DNA of 64,000 bases, taken from positions 1-64,000 of the forward strand of contig NZ_JACLZI010000034.1 in assembly GCF_014280935.1 (NCBI RefSeq), written 5' to 3'. The DNA is from Aquibacillus kalidii. Lineage in GTDB: Bacteria > Bacillota > Bacilli > Bacillales > Amphibacillaceae. The position numbers and the translations under genes were made by a program. This document shows, piece by piece, positions 36,685-45,232 of the stretch. Position 1 is the stretch's first letter; every line of letters starts with the position of its first letter. Under the pieces are notes generated by a model. The model was not told the DNA's origin. It saw only the letters and a list, made by a program, of their open reading frames with translations, and made no database searches.

Positions 36685-37197
36685 ATGAATAATAGATTAG
36701 AGAAAACAATTGAAATATTAGCTTGGATTGTAACAACATTGCTATTAATAAAGTATGTTCCTAAGAATAGAATACGCGAAGCAAGCTTATCTTTTATATT
36801 TAAACAAGCCATTACTTGGCTTTTCGGTTTGGTAGTTGTGGAAAATAAGCTGATTTCTTATCCCTATCGTCTATTTTTCAAGAAATCAAACAAGGCTAGT
36901 TTCACTTTTGAATATTTTGTCTATCCATCACTTTGCTGCTTATTTAATTTGTATTATCCGGAAAAGAAGCAGCCTATCATCAAATTTGCTTACTATTTTA
37001 TCCATACGTCTATTATAACTGTTTTTGAAATTATCGCTGAAAAATACACAGACTTAATCAAGTATAATAGATGGAAATGGTATTTTAGTTTTATTACAAT
37101 TTGGTTGTCCTATTATATTTCTAGGGTCTATTATAGATGGCTATGTAAAAGAAGATCTGTTAATGGAAAAGTTTTTTATAACCTTTTCAAGTCCTAG
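36685..37197 (+). CDS. CBO0543-family membrane protein
   Basis: This 170-residue protein has about four helices and the end motif EKYTDLIKYNRWKWYFSF...YYRWLCK that marks this Firmicutes family. ATG 36685 is preceded by GAGGTG; a longer frame begins at 36649. Function unknown. Confidence 0.78.
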   Translation: MNNRLEKTIEILAWIVTTLLLIKYVPKNRIREASLSFIFKQAITWLFGLVVVENKLISYPYRLFFKKSNKASFTFEYFVYPSLCCLFNLYYPEKKQPIIKFAYYFIHTSIITVFEIIAEKYTDLIKYNRWKWYFSFITIWLSYYISRVYYRWLCKRRSVNGKVFYNLFKS

Positions 37198-37402
37198 GAG
37201 CTAGTCGCTTATAAGAGTCAAGCTTTTAGGACCCTATTCCCCTGCATTAACGAACAACCTTTCTACATTTTATCCCACGTCTATTTACCGAAAAAATAGC
37301 ATTATTATACTTATACTTTATTAATGGAATAGTAATCGTTTTTTAAACGTTTTACAAATCACATATATAATCTGTAAATAAAACCATTTTTTCCTTGAAT
37401 AT

Positions 37403-37411
37403 GTTATAATA
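37403..37411 (+). promoter_or_regulatory. Extended -10 promoter of the que operon
   Basis: TG followed by one base and TATAAT (37405-37410) lies 42 bases before the preQ1 aptamer. No good -35 box, as is usual for extended -10 promoters. Confidence 0.6.
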
Positions 37412-37451
37412 GTGAAGTTACTTTAAATAAATAATCTGCAAATATTGCAGG

Positions 37452-37485
37452 AGAGGTTCTAGCTACACCCTCTATAAAAAACTAA
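37452..37485 (+). ncRNA. preQ1-I riboswitch
   Basis: A 34-base aptamer: AGAGGTTCTAGCTACACCCT stem-loop followed by the A-rich CTATAAAAAACTAA strand that closes the pseudoknot. It matches the B. subtilis queC aptamer. Its AAAAACTA is complementary to TAGTTTTT at 37511-37518, a plausible switching partner. Confidence 0.96.
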
Positions 37486-37539
37486 GGATACACTGTACTT
37501 TGACTAGGTATAGTTTTTCATGTTTATTTGGGTTAGTAG

Positions 37540-37574
37540 AATTCTCTTTTATTACAAAAAGGAGAATTTTTTTT
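37540..37574 (+). terminator. Terminator/anti-SD hairpin in front of queC
   Basis: AATTCTC pairs with GAGAATT, extended by TTTT/AAAA, and eight T follow. The queC ribosome site AAAGGAG (37558-37564) lies inside the stem, so the structure can stop transcription and also hide the ribosome site. Confidence 0.8.
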
Positions 37575-38243
37575 ATGAAAAAAAACAATAGAGCTGTTGT
37601 TGTATTTAGTGGAGGCCAGGATAGTACTACTTGCTTATTTTGGGCTCTTAAAAACTATGACCACGTTGAAGTGGTCACATTCGATTATAATCAAAGACAC
37701 AAGGAAGAGATCGAGGTCGCAAAGGAAATTGCGAACGATTTGAACGTAAAACATCATGTGCTAGATATGTCCTTACTTAATCAACTTGCACCTAATGCCT
37801 TAACACGTGATGATATTGAGGTTAAAGATGGCGATGGAGATGACCTACCTTCCACATTTGTCCCAGGCCGTAATCTTTTGTTCCTGTCTTTTGCTACCAT
37901 ATTAGCAAAGCAAATTAACGCAAAGCACATTATTACGGGTGTTTGTGAAACTGACTTTAGCGGTTATCCGGACTGCCGTGATATGTTTATCAAATCTCTA
38001 AATGTCACGCTAAATTTATCAATGGATGATCAATTCGTCCTACATACTCCATTAATGTGGCTTGATAAAGCTGAAACATGGGAGCTTGCTGATCAACTGA
38101 ATGCTTTTGATTATGTTCGAGAAAAGACCCTAACTTGTTATCATGGTGTTCGTGGGACTGGTTGTGGAGAGTGTCCAGCTTGTAAACTCAGACAGAAAGG
38201 GCTAGACGCTTACCTCGAAAAAAAGCAAAGGGTGAGCTCCTAA
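37575..38243 (+). CDS. queC: 7-cyano-7-deazaguanine synthase
   Basis: This 222-residue PP-loop enzyme converts 7-carboxy-7-deazaguanine to preQ0 with ATP and ammonia. [10 protein letters not shown] (P loop) is at 11-20; the zinc site is [19 protein letters not shown] near the end. ATG 37575 fits AAAGGAG; upstream in-frame codons belong to the leader. First gene of queCDE. Confidence 0.97.
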   Translation: MKKNNRAVVVFSGGQDSTTCLFWALKNYDHVEVVTFDYNQRHKEEIEVAKEIANDLNVKHHVLDMSLLNQLAPNALTRDDIEVKDGDGDDLPSTFVPGRNLLFLSFATILAKQINAKHIITGVCETDFSGYPDCRDMFIKSLNVTLNLSMDDQFVLHTPLMWLDKAETWELADQLNAFDYVREKTLTCYHGVRGTGCGECPACKLRQKGLDAYLEKKQRVSS

Positions 38244-38710
38244 TGTTTGGGTTTACAATAGTAGAAAATTTACAGAAAATAGACAAGGATATTAAACGAT
38301 ATGAGCTCAAATATCATCGTAAGCGTGTGATGGTTAGTAAAGAGTTTACGTTCGATGCAGCACACCATCTCCACTGTTATCAAGGTAAGTGTAAGAATCT
38401 ACATGGGCACACCTATAAGGTCATTTTTGGTATTAGTGGTTTTGTGGATGACATTGGAATTGTGATCGACTTTGGGGATATAAAAAGAATTTGGAAAGAA
38501 CAAATTGAGATCTACCTAGACCATCGATATTTAAATGAGACACTTCCTAAGATGAATACGACAGCTGAAAATATGGTTGTTTGGATTTATGAAAAAATGG
38601 AGCAAGCCTTGCAATCTGAACAAAGTGATTGCCAAGTTGAATTTGTTAAGCTGTATGAAACGCCAACTAGTTACGCAGAAGTAAGACGGGAGTGGATGGT
38701 CAATGAATAA
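38243..38710 (+). CDS. queD: 6-carboxy-5,6,7,8-tetrahydropterin synthase
   Basis: This 155-residue enzyme makes the pterin intermediate from dihydroneopterin triphosphate. Zinc ligands are FDAAHHLHCY and LHGHTYKV, with catalytic Cys in GKCKNLHG. Its start overlaps the queC stop (TAATG). A ~30-residue N-terminal extension precedes the usual start region. Confidence 0.95.
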   Translation: MFGFTIVENLQKIDKDIKRYELKYHRKRVMVSKEFTFDAAHHLHCYQGKCKNLHGHTYKVIFGISGFVDDIGIVIDFGDIKRIWKEQIEIYLDHRYLNETLPKMNTTAENMVVWIYEKMEQALQSEQSDCQVEFVKLYETPTSYAEVRREWMVNE

Positions 38711-39431
38711 ATTTCCCGTTATCGAGATATTTGGACCTACTATTCAAGGAGAAGGTATGGTTGTAGGTCGTAAAACTATGTTTGTCCGAACAGCCGGATG
38801 CGATTATAGTTGTTCCTGGTGTGACTCTGCATTCACATGGGATGGGAGTGCAAAAGAAAATATAAAACGATTAACTGCTGATGAAATTATTAACCAACTA
38901 AAAGAATTAGGCGGAGATCAGTTTGATCACGTAACTATATCAGGAGGTAATCCCGCCCTTCTAGCAAAGCTTAATGAGCTAATTAATCCACTTCACGATT
39001 TAGGAATGGAAGTGGCCATTGAAACACAAGGGAGTCGTTGGCAAGAATGGTTTATCACTGTTGATGATCTAACTCTATCACCGAAGCCGCCGAGCTCTGG
39101 TATGGTTACAAACTGGGAAATTCTCGACGATATTATTGGTCATTTAGAAAAGAATAACCGACTTAATAAGACTAGTTTAAAAGTTGTTATTTTCAATGAT
39201 CAAGACCTCGAATATGCAGAGAAAGTACACCAGCGGTATCCTAATGTATCTTTATTCCTACAAGTAGGAAACGATCAGTTACAAGAAGATAAAATTAGTA
39301 ATTTGACAAGCTATTTACTCGATAAATATGAATGGCTCATTAATAAAGTTGTGGATTCAACAACTCTTAATAGCGTTCGAGTTCTTCCTCAAGTTCATGC
39401 ACTTGTATGGGGAAATAAACGTGGTGTATGA
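38703..39431 (+). CDS. queE: 7-carboxy-7-deazaguanine synthase (radical SAM)
   Basis: This 242-residue radical SAM enzyme has EIFGPTIQGEGMVVGRKTMF and the cluster motif CDYSCSWCD. It turns the QueD product into 7-carboxy-7-deazaguanine. It overlaps queD by eight bases. queF is not in the window, so the final preQ1 step is encoded elsewhere. Confidence 0.96.
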   Translation: MNKFPVIEIFGPTIQGEGMVVGRKTMFVRTAGCDYSCSWCDSAFTWDGSAKENIKRLTADEIINQLKELGGDQFDHVTISGGNPALLAKLNELINPLHDLGMEVAIETQGSRWQEWFITVDDLTLSPKPPSSGMVTNWEILDDIIGHLEKNNRLNKTSLKVVIFNDQDLEYAEKVHQRYPNVSLFLQVGNDQLQEDKISNLTSYLLDKYEWLINKVVDSTTLNSVRVLPQVHALVWGNKRGV

Positions 39432-39439
39432 TTATATTG

Positions 39440-39470
39440 GCGGATCCTTTCACAGGATCCGCTTTATTTG
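39440..39470 (+). terminator. Terminator of queCDE
   Basis: GCGGATCCT/AGGATCCGC perfect stem with a five-base loop and TTTATTT. Confidence 0.92.
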
Positions 39471-39483
39471 ATCAATTAACAAG

Positions 39484-40107
39484 TTATTTATCGTCAATTA
39501 TGGAATATAGTTTCTGTAAATCATCAATTGTGTAATCAGAAATCTCGCTGTTTACTTTTCCTTCAGTAAAGAAACAGCCATCAACTCCTGCATTTTTTGC
39601 CGATAAAATATCTAGGTCTCTATCTCCAATCATGATCGCTTGACTCGGGTCAAAACTATGCTTTTCCACAAGATATAGAATCGCGTCGGGACTTGGCTTT
39701 CTCTTAAAACCATTTTCAGAAGTTATAAAGTCTGTAAAGTATTTATCTAAACCAAATTTTTTCAATAACTGTATAGAAGACTCCCCCCTATGGGTGTACA
39801 AATAATTATGTTTATTAGAATCATAAATGTACTTACATATTTCTTCTACCCCTGCAAAAGGCTTGGATATGCCAACTTCTATATTTTTTCTTTTCATCTT
39901 ATACTTCTCAATAAAATCATGATCTATTTGATATTTCGCTTCATAGTACTTCAAAGCATGAGACATTGAAACCTTCATTTGATTGATAATTTCTTCTAAA
40001 GGCTCATTATTGCCCCTCTCCTCTAGAAGTTCTTTAAATATACTAGCCATTACTGGATACGTATCAAAAAGAGTTCCATCAAAATCCCAAATTATATGTT
40101 TATACAT
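39484..40107 (-). CDS. HAD-superfamily hydrolase (phosphoglycolate-phosphatase-like)
   Basis: This 207-residue protein has motif I WDFDGTLFDT, motif II in YLYTHRG, a Lys in FKRKPSPDA and motif IV MIGDRDLDILSAKNAG. The helical cap of the PgmB/Gph subfamily lies after motif I. Start ATG 40107 after GGGGGAG. Substrate unknown. Confidence 0.88.
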   Translation of the reverse strand: MYKHIIWDFDGTLFDTYPVMASIFKELLEERGNNEPLEEIINQMKVSMSHALKYYEAKYQIDHDFIEKYKMKRKNIEVGISKPFAGVEEICKYIYDSNKHNYLYTHRGESSIQLLKKFGLDKYFTDFITSENGFKRKPSPDAILYLVEKHSFDPSQAIMIGDRDLDILSAKNAGVDGCFFTEGKVNSEISDYTIDDLQKLYSIIDDK

Positions 40108-40448
40108 TTTTCTCCCCCTCATTTATAGCCCTCTACTTTAGGACCTAGTTTATAATAATCTAGCGTACCGAAAAGATACATGTTGTTCTCCAGTCTTCGT
40201 TACTTTAGTCTTTTTCTTTTGAAATGAAAAAACCCGAGTTTCATAAAAAGGAATACCTCTCTGATTCCCTTTCTGCACAGAAACCCACTGTTCCGTAACT
40301 AGGCAGAATTATTAACTGATTTTTGTTTAATTGTTACTAGAACTCTATATTTATTTTATAGGATTAATTTAAAGATATTATAGGAGACATAATATATTTT
40401 AACATTATTTTCCTACTCTTAGTTATAATTCTCCCGCAAAACTAAAAT
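40108..40448. other. Intergenic with a hairpin
   Basis: AAAGGAAT (40247-40254) and ATTCCCTTT (40264-40272) form a hairpin in the presumed leader of the HAD gene; no known RNA family is recognised. The rest is AT-rich without ORFs. Confidence 0.35.
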
Positions 40449-40477
40449 AACCTTCGATCAACATTTGATCGAAGGTT
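40449..40477 (-). terminator. Terminator of mqo
   Basis: AACCTTCGATCAA/TTGATCGAAGGTT perfect stem with a T-rich tail on the minus strand. Confidence 0.88.
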
Positions 40478-40497
40478 GCTAATAGCTGACTAAAATT

Positions 40498-42036
40498 TCA
40501 TCTGCAATTTTCATTTAAAACGTTATTTTCTTGATGTGAAGAATCATGTAAAGTATCACTTAGACCAAGCGATTGAGCTGTTGAGATGTGAACTTCACTG
40601 AGAAGATCGGGGTTATCCATTAGCGAAAGGCCATAAGAAGGTATCATTTCTTTGATTTTAGGCTCCCATTCTTTCATTTGTTCTGGGAAGCATTTATTGA
40701 TAACCTCAAGCATTACATGTACAGCAGTAGAAGCACCTGGAGAAGCACCTAGTAAAGCGGCTATTGAACCGTCTTCACCTGTTATGACTTCCGTACCAAA
40801 CTGTAAGGTACCTTTTCCACCTTCTTTTGTGTCTTTAATAACTTGAACACGTTGACCCGCCACTACCAAATCCCAATCATCGGTTTTAGCATTGGGGATA
40901 AATTCACGTAATTCTTCCATGCGCTTCTCTTTTGATAGCATTACTTGTTGGATCAGGTATTTTGTCAACGACATGTTTTTAGCACCTGCAGCCAACATAG
41001 TGAAAAGATTATCAGGTTTTACCGATGTTAATAAATCAAACATTGACCCAGTTTTTAAAAACTTAGGTGAAAAACCGGCAAATGGACCAAATAGCAATGA
41101 CTTTTTATTGTCAATAAACCGTGTATCTAGATGCGGAACAGACATCGGAGGAGCCCCTACCTTGGCTTTACCATATACTTTTGCATGATGCTGCTCAATA
41201 ACTTCTGGATTGTTACATACCATAAATAATCCACTTACTGGGAATCCCCCAACATGCTTTCCTTCAGGGATACCTGATTTTTGAAGTAAATGAAGGCTTC
41301 CACCGCCACCACCAATAAAGACGAACTTGGCAGTATGACGTTCGATGGTCCCACTTTGAATGTTCCTCACTTTAACTTCCCATAATCCGTCACTCGTGCG
41401 TTTAATATTATTAACACTATGTTTATAGTTAAGATTGACGTTATGACTCTCTAGATGACTAAATAACATTCGAGTTAACGCACCAAAGTTTACGTCTGTT
41501 CCAGAATCTATAGTTGTGGCCGCAATGGGTTCTTTCGATGTACGTTCTTCCATAACAAGCGGAATCCATTCCTTGAGTTTTTCAGGGTCGTCAGAAAATT
41601 CCATCCCTCGAAAAAGCGGATTTTTTGACAGCGCTTTAAAACGTTTCTGTAAAAAATCTACATTTTCCTTCCCTTGTACTAAGCTCATATGAGGTAATGG
41701 CATGATAAAGTCCCGTGGATTGCTTATAAGGTTGCTGTTTACTAGATGAGACCAAAATTGCTTTGAAACCTGAAACTGTTCGTTAATTTTTATTGCTTTA
41801 CTTATATCAATAGATCCGTCTGGTTTTTCTACCGTGTAATTAAGCTCACACAGTGCGGAGTGCCCCGTTCCAGCATTGTTCCATTCGTTAGAACTTTCTT
41901 CCCCTGGCTTTTCGAGTTTCTCAAACACTGTAATTTTCCAATCAGGTACTAATTCCTTCAAGAGTGATCCCAACGTAGCACTCATGATTCCAGCACCAAT
42001 TAAGATAACGTCTGTTTCTGTTTGTCTGCTGCTCAT
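40498..42036 (-). CDS. mqo: Malate:quinone oxidoreductase
   Basis: This 512-residue FAD enzyme oxidises malate to oxaloacetate and reduces menaquinone at the membrane. Seen: [15 protein letters not shown] at the N terminus, [47 protein letters not shown] and [17 protein letters not shown] 42036 has AAGGTTGGG upstream; the 34 codons before it are not needed. Usual length. Confidence 0.95.
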   Translation of the reverse strand: MSSRQTETDVILIGAGIMSATLGSLLKELVPDWKITVFEKLEKPGEESSNEWNNAGTGHSALCELNYTVEKPDGSIDISKAIKINEQFQVSKQFWSHLVNSNLISNPRDFIMPLPHMSLVQGKENVDFLQKRFKALSKNPLFRGMEFSDDPEKLKEWIPLVMEERTSKEPIAATTIDSGTDVNFGALTRMLFSHLESHNVNLNYKHSVNNIKRTSDGLWEVKVRNIQSGTIERHTAKFVFIGGGGGSLHLLQKSGIPEGKHVGGFPVSGLFMVCNNPEVIEQHHAKVYGKAKVGAPPMSVPHLDTRFIDNKKSLLFGPFAGFSPKFLKTGSMFDLLTSVKPDNLFTMLAAGAKNMSLTKYLIQQVMLSKEKRMEELREFIPNAKTDDWDLVVAGQRVQVIKDTKEGGKGTLQFGTEVITGEDGSIAALLGASPGASTAVHVMLEVINKCFPEQMKEWEPKIKEMIPSYGLSLMDNPDLLSEVHISTAQSLGLSDTLHDSSHQENNVLNENCR

Positions 42037-42477
42037 TTTTCCCAACCTTTGCCCCTGAAATTTTGCAGAAAAGAAATGGCTATATCCGTGAAATAGCCGT
42101 CCATTAATACGCCTCTTTTCTGACTGAATAATTATCATATTTCCATCTGTACAAATTGTTTAAAGATTCATATATCTACTATTATATGATAAGTAAGCGT
42201 AATTTTAAAGCTAGTAGAAAGTTAGCTGACTAATTATTACTTTAAGAAAATCTCCGGAAAGCAAGAAAGTTAGAAAAGACTTAAGCTTGTCTTCATTATA
42301 TTCAATAAACAAAGCTGTAATAATATGTTGAGAAGAAAATAATTCACAAAGTTATAAAAAGGTGGTTGGCATTCGGATGATTAGTATCTCAAAAGGGAAC
42401 TGAGTTACTCTCAGCGATGTATTTGTACATGTTTTCCATGTTGGCATTTTTAAATCATTTATGTACGTCATCAAATT
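42037..42477. other. Intergenic, nothing recognised
   Basis: About 440 AT-rich bases holding the mqo promoter and the 3' flank of the GNAT gene. No ORF or strong hairpin found by eye. Confidence 0.4.
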
Positions 42478-43011
42478 TCACTTGTTCTTTCTAAGAAGAG
42501 AATAAACGTATGTATCGTGTACATTCCCATTTTGATGCATATAGTCCCTAAGAATTCCTTCCTTTTGAAATCCAACTTTAGTTAGTAACGTATTAGAAGC
42601 TTGATTGTCTAAGAACACAACTGCACCTATTCGTGTAAGCCCTAATTCATCAAAACCGTATTGAATTATTTCTAATAAAGCTTCTAAGGTGTAGCCCTTC
42701 CTCCAGTGCTCCGGGTGAATTTCATAGCCGATTTCTGCTCTTCTATGCTTTTGGGACCAAGCATTAAATCCAATCGTACCAATTATTCCTTTCGTTCCTA
42801 TTCTTTCAATCCCCCACCGAATCCCTCTGAATTCTTTGTAACTAGTTGCGAAAAAGTCTACAATTGATTCCGCTTGTTCCATGCTATCCAATGTTTCTTG
42901 TCCATAATAACGTGTTACGTCCCCATTAGAAAAACACCTGAATATACCTTCCGTGTCATCTCTTGTAATTTCCCTTAATACTAATCTATTTGTTTCTAAA
43001 TTAGGAAACAT
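42478..43011 (-). CDS. GNAT acetyltransferase (RimJ/RimL type)
   Basis: This 177-residue protein has the RimJ/RimL pattern LETNRLVLREITRDD, IGYEIHPEHWRKGYTLEALL (acetyl-CoA loop) and NTLLTKVGFQKEGILRDY. These enzymes N-acetylate ribosomal proteins or small amines. GGAGAG site. Confidence 0.9.
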   Translation of the reverse strand: MFPNLETNRLVLREITRDDTEGIFRCFSNGDVTRYYGQETLDSMEQAESIVDFFATSYKEFRGIRWGIERIGTKGIIGTIGFNAWSQKHRRAEIGYEIHPEHWRKGYTLEALLEIIQYGFDELGLTRIGAVVFLDNQASNTLLTKVGFQKEGILRDYMHQNGNVHDTYVYSLLRKNK

Positions 43012-43130
43012 CTTTTTTCTCTCCTTACTTCTTTTTCTTTATATTAAATCTTAAAAAAATACTATTTAAAAGTTGATCAATCCGAACGTTTGTTCTATAA
43101 TATAAGCATCCCAACAAGGTGGTGAAGTAA

Positions 43131-43706
43131 TTGAGACCTGAACTAACTAAGGAGATAAGTGTTAAAAGATTTAAAGACTTTTATTGGTTAAAATTAGAAT
43201 TACAAACATTTTGCAAAGAAAACGGAATAAGTTCTTCTGGATCTAAAATGGAAATTTCAGAAAGAATAGAATCCTATTTGCAAACAGGAGAAATTAATAA
43301 ACCTGTTAAAAGATCTAGATCTAGGACAAATCAGAAAAAGACATCTCTAATTAATTTAAGTCTTGACACAGTTATTCCAGAAAACCATCGGTGTAGTCAA
43401 GACGTAAGAGCCTTTTTCAAAACTGTAATCCCTAATTTTCATTTTTCTACCTATATCCAACAATACTTTAGAAATAATATTGGGAAGACGTATAGCGATG
43501 TAGTAGAAGCTTGGTATAAAGAAGAAGAACGTAAAAAGGACCCTTCGTATAAGAAACATATCGCCCCACAGTTTGAATACAATCAATTTATCCGTGATTT
43601 TTTTGCAGATCCAAATAACCACGGGAGAAATCGTGAAGAAGCAATCGATGCCTGGAACCATGTTAAGAAACTTCCAGGAAGTAATAAATACATACCAATA
43701 CGTTAA
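43131..43706 (+). CDS. SAP-domain protein with DUF6434-like repeats
   Basis: This 191-residue basic protein starts at TTG (AAGGTGGTG upstream). A SAP-like helix pair lies at about 15-50 (LQTFCKENGISSSGSKMEI), then a basic linker, then two similar modules: VRAFFKTVIPNFHFSTYIQQ...GKTYSDVVEAWY and FEYNQFIRDFFADPNNHGRN...AIDAWN. SAP folds bind DNA or RNA. Function unknown. Confidence 0.8.
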   Translation: MRPELTKEISVKRFKDFYWLKLELQTFCKENGISSSGSKMEISERIESYLQTGEINKPVKRSRSRTNQKKTSLINLSLDTVIPENHRCSQDVRAFFKTVIPNFHFSTYIQQYFRNNIGKTYSDVVEAWYKEEERKKDPSYKKHIAPQFEYNQFIRDFFADPNNHGRNREEAIDAWNHVKKLPGSNKYIPIR

Positions 43707-43817
43707 CGCATATTCTTACAGTATTTTAATATTTTTACTTGAATAGGGGCTATCTTACTTATACTATGAACCCTATTATTCGAATCGTTCAATAGTCTAT
43801 ATATGTTTTATATTAAG

Positions 43818-44282
43818 TTACACCCACCGACCGAACGCTTTTAAAAAACTTTTTAAAAAGTAGATTTTGAATCGCGATACCGTGATGGATGCTTTCGTAA
43901 AAATATCTTCATTTAATAAATAGTTTTTGATTTGTTTTTTTCTATTTGGTATCATCCATAAAGGTAAATTATTAGGAAGAAACCATTCTACCTTTTCCGT
44001 TTCAGGACCGTCCTGTATCGGAAGTCCACCTTCTAATTCCGCTAAGAATAAATGTTGTGTATCGTCATATTGGGGTTGATAATACTCCCCAATTTTCCGT
44101 TTAATAGATATAATATACCCCGTCTCCTCTTTTGTTTCTCTTATCGCACAATCTACCAACATCTCTCCCTGTTCTAACTTTCCTCCTGGCAAATCCCAAA
44201 GTGGATAATCCTTACGCTTTGCCAATAATATTTCACCTTTATGATTAGTAACAATACTGAAACACCCAGCACTTTTTGCCAT
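43818..44282 (-). CDS. Nudix hydrolase
   Basis: This ~154-residue protein has a complete Nudix box GGKLEQGEMLVDCAIRETKE followed by ETGY. ATG 44282 sits eight bases after AAAGGTGG. It hydrolyses a nucleoside diphosphate derivative; substrate unknown. A C-terminal extension of 25 residues is basic and hydrophobic. Confidence 0.9.
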   Translation of the reverse strand: MAKSAGCFSIVTNHKGEILLAKRKDYPLWDLPGGKLEQGEMLVDCAIRETKEETGYIISIKRKIGEYYQPQYDDTQHLFLAELEGGLPIQDGPETEKVEWFLPNNLPLWMIPNRKKQIKNYLLNEDIFTKASITVSRFKIYFLKSFLKAFGRWV

Positions 44283-44385
44283 CTTTTCAGCCACCTTTAT
44301 TGAGAACTAATAATCTTAAAAAGTCTTGTTTCTCCTAGAAATTTCCCATTCCTTCTTACAGTATTTTTAAATTTAGGCTAGGATG

Positions 44386-45003
44386 TTAATCAATGTACAC
44401 AGGTTCCAAAGGGTTATGTAAATATTTAAATACTAACTGTATTTGCGATTCCGTGTTTCTTCCAACTGATAATATTGGTAATTTGTCTTCTGGAAAAAAA
44501 GCTACTCCATTCGTTTCGATACTTTCTTTAGGTTGTCCCCCCACAATCTCACATTGGATAAACATTTTATAAACATGGTATGGTGAGGAGGGATGAGGAT
44601 GACATTTTTTATCAAGCACACCAATTAGCTTTGTAGCTTTAACATCATACCCCGACTCCTCTTTCACTTCTTTAACCGCAACTTCTTTAGGGGATAATCC
44701 TATATCGCCCCATCCCCCGGGTAAAGCCCAAGCACCATCGCTTTTTTCTCTTACCATTAATAATTTATTATCTTTAAATACAACAGCTCTAATATCAACC
44801 TTTGGTGTTGCATAGCCAGTTTCGTTTGCGAAAAGATCTTTTATCACTTCGCTTTCCATATTAGCTTGCTGCGACATTATCTCAACACTTATATTTCTGA
44901 CTAACTCAAACCTTTCCAAATCATACACATCTTTTGAATATGTTAGTCCAGCTTGTGCTATAGACTGTAGTTGTTTTGCCCATTCTAACCATTTTGGATC
45001 CAT
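44386..45003 (-). CDS. Nudix hydrolase with N-terminal helical domain
   Basis: This 205-residue protein. Residues 1-60 form the helical Nudix_N-type domain (WLEWAKQLQSIAQAGLTYS). The Nudix box is GGWGDIGLSPKEVAVKEVKE followed by ESGY, and an HPSSPYHVYKMFIQCEI strand follows. Relatives act on ADP-ribose or other NDP sugars. Start ATG 45003 behind GGTGGTG. Confidence 0.9.
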   Translation of the reverse strand: MDPKWLEWAKQLQSIAQAGLTYSKDVYDLERFELVRNISVEIMSQQANMESEVIKDLFANETGYATPKVDIRAVVFKDNKLLMVREKSDGAWALPGGWGDIGLSPKEVAVKEVKEESGYDVKATKLIGVLDKKCHPHPSSPYHVYKMFIQCEIVGGQPKESIETNGVAFFPEDKLPILSVGRNTESQIQLVFKYLHNPLEPVYID

Positions 45004-45232
45004 TACACGCACACCACCATTTTATTAAAAAATATTAATTGAACTCTACAAGTTTGCTACTAAACTACTAATTTTTATTTTATCATATTAAAGCTTTTTA
45101 AATCGTTATCCCAGGTGAACGATGCCTTTTTACTTCATTAGGTTCATGATCAGTGGAAACAATGATAGAATTAATATAAGTAAATAAATCGTATCAAACA
45201 GGTCAGAACGTTATTTTAGGAAGGTGAAATAT

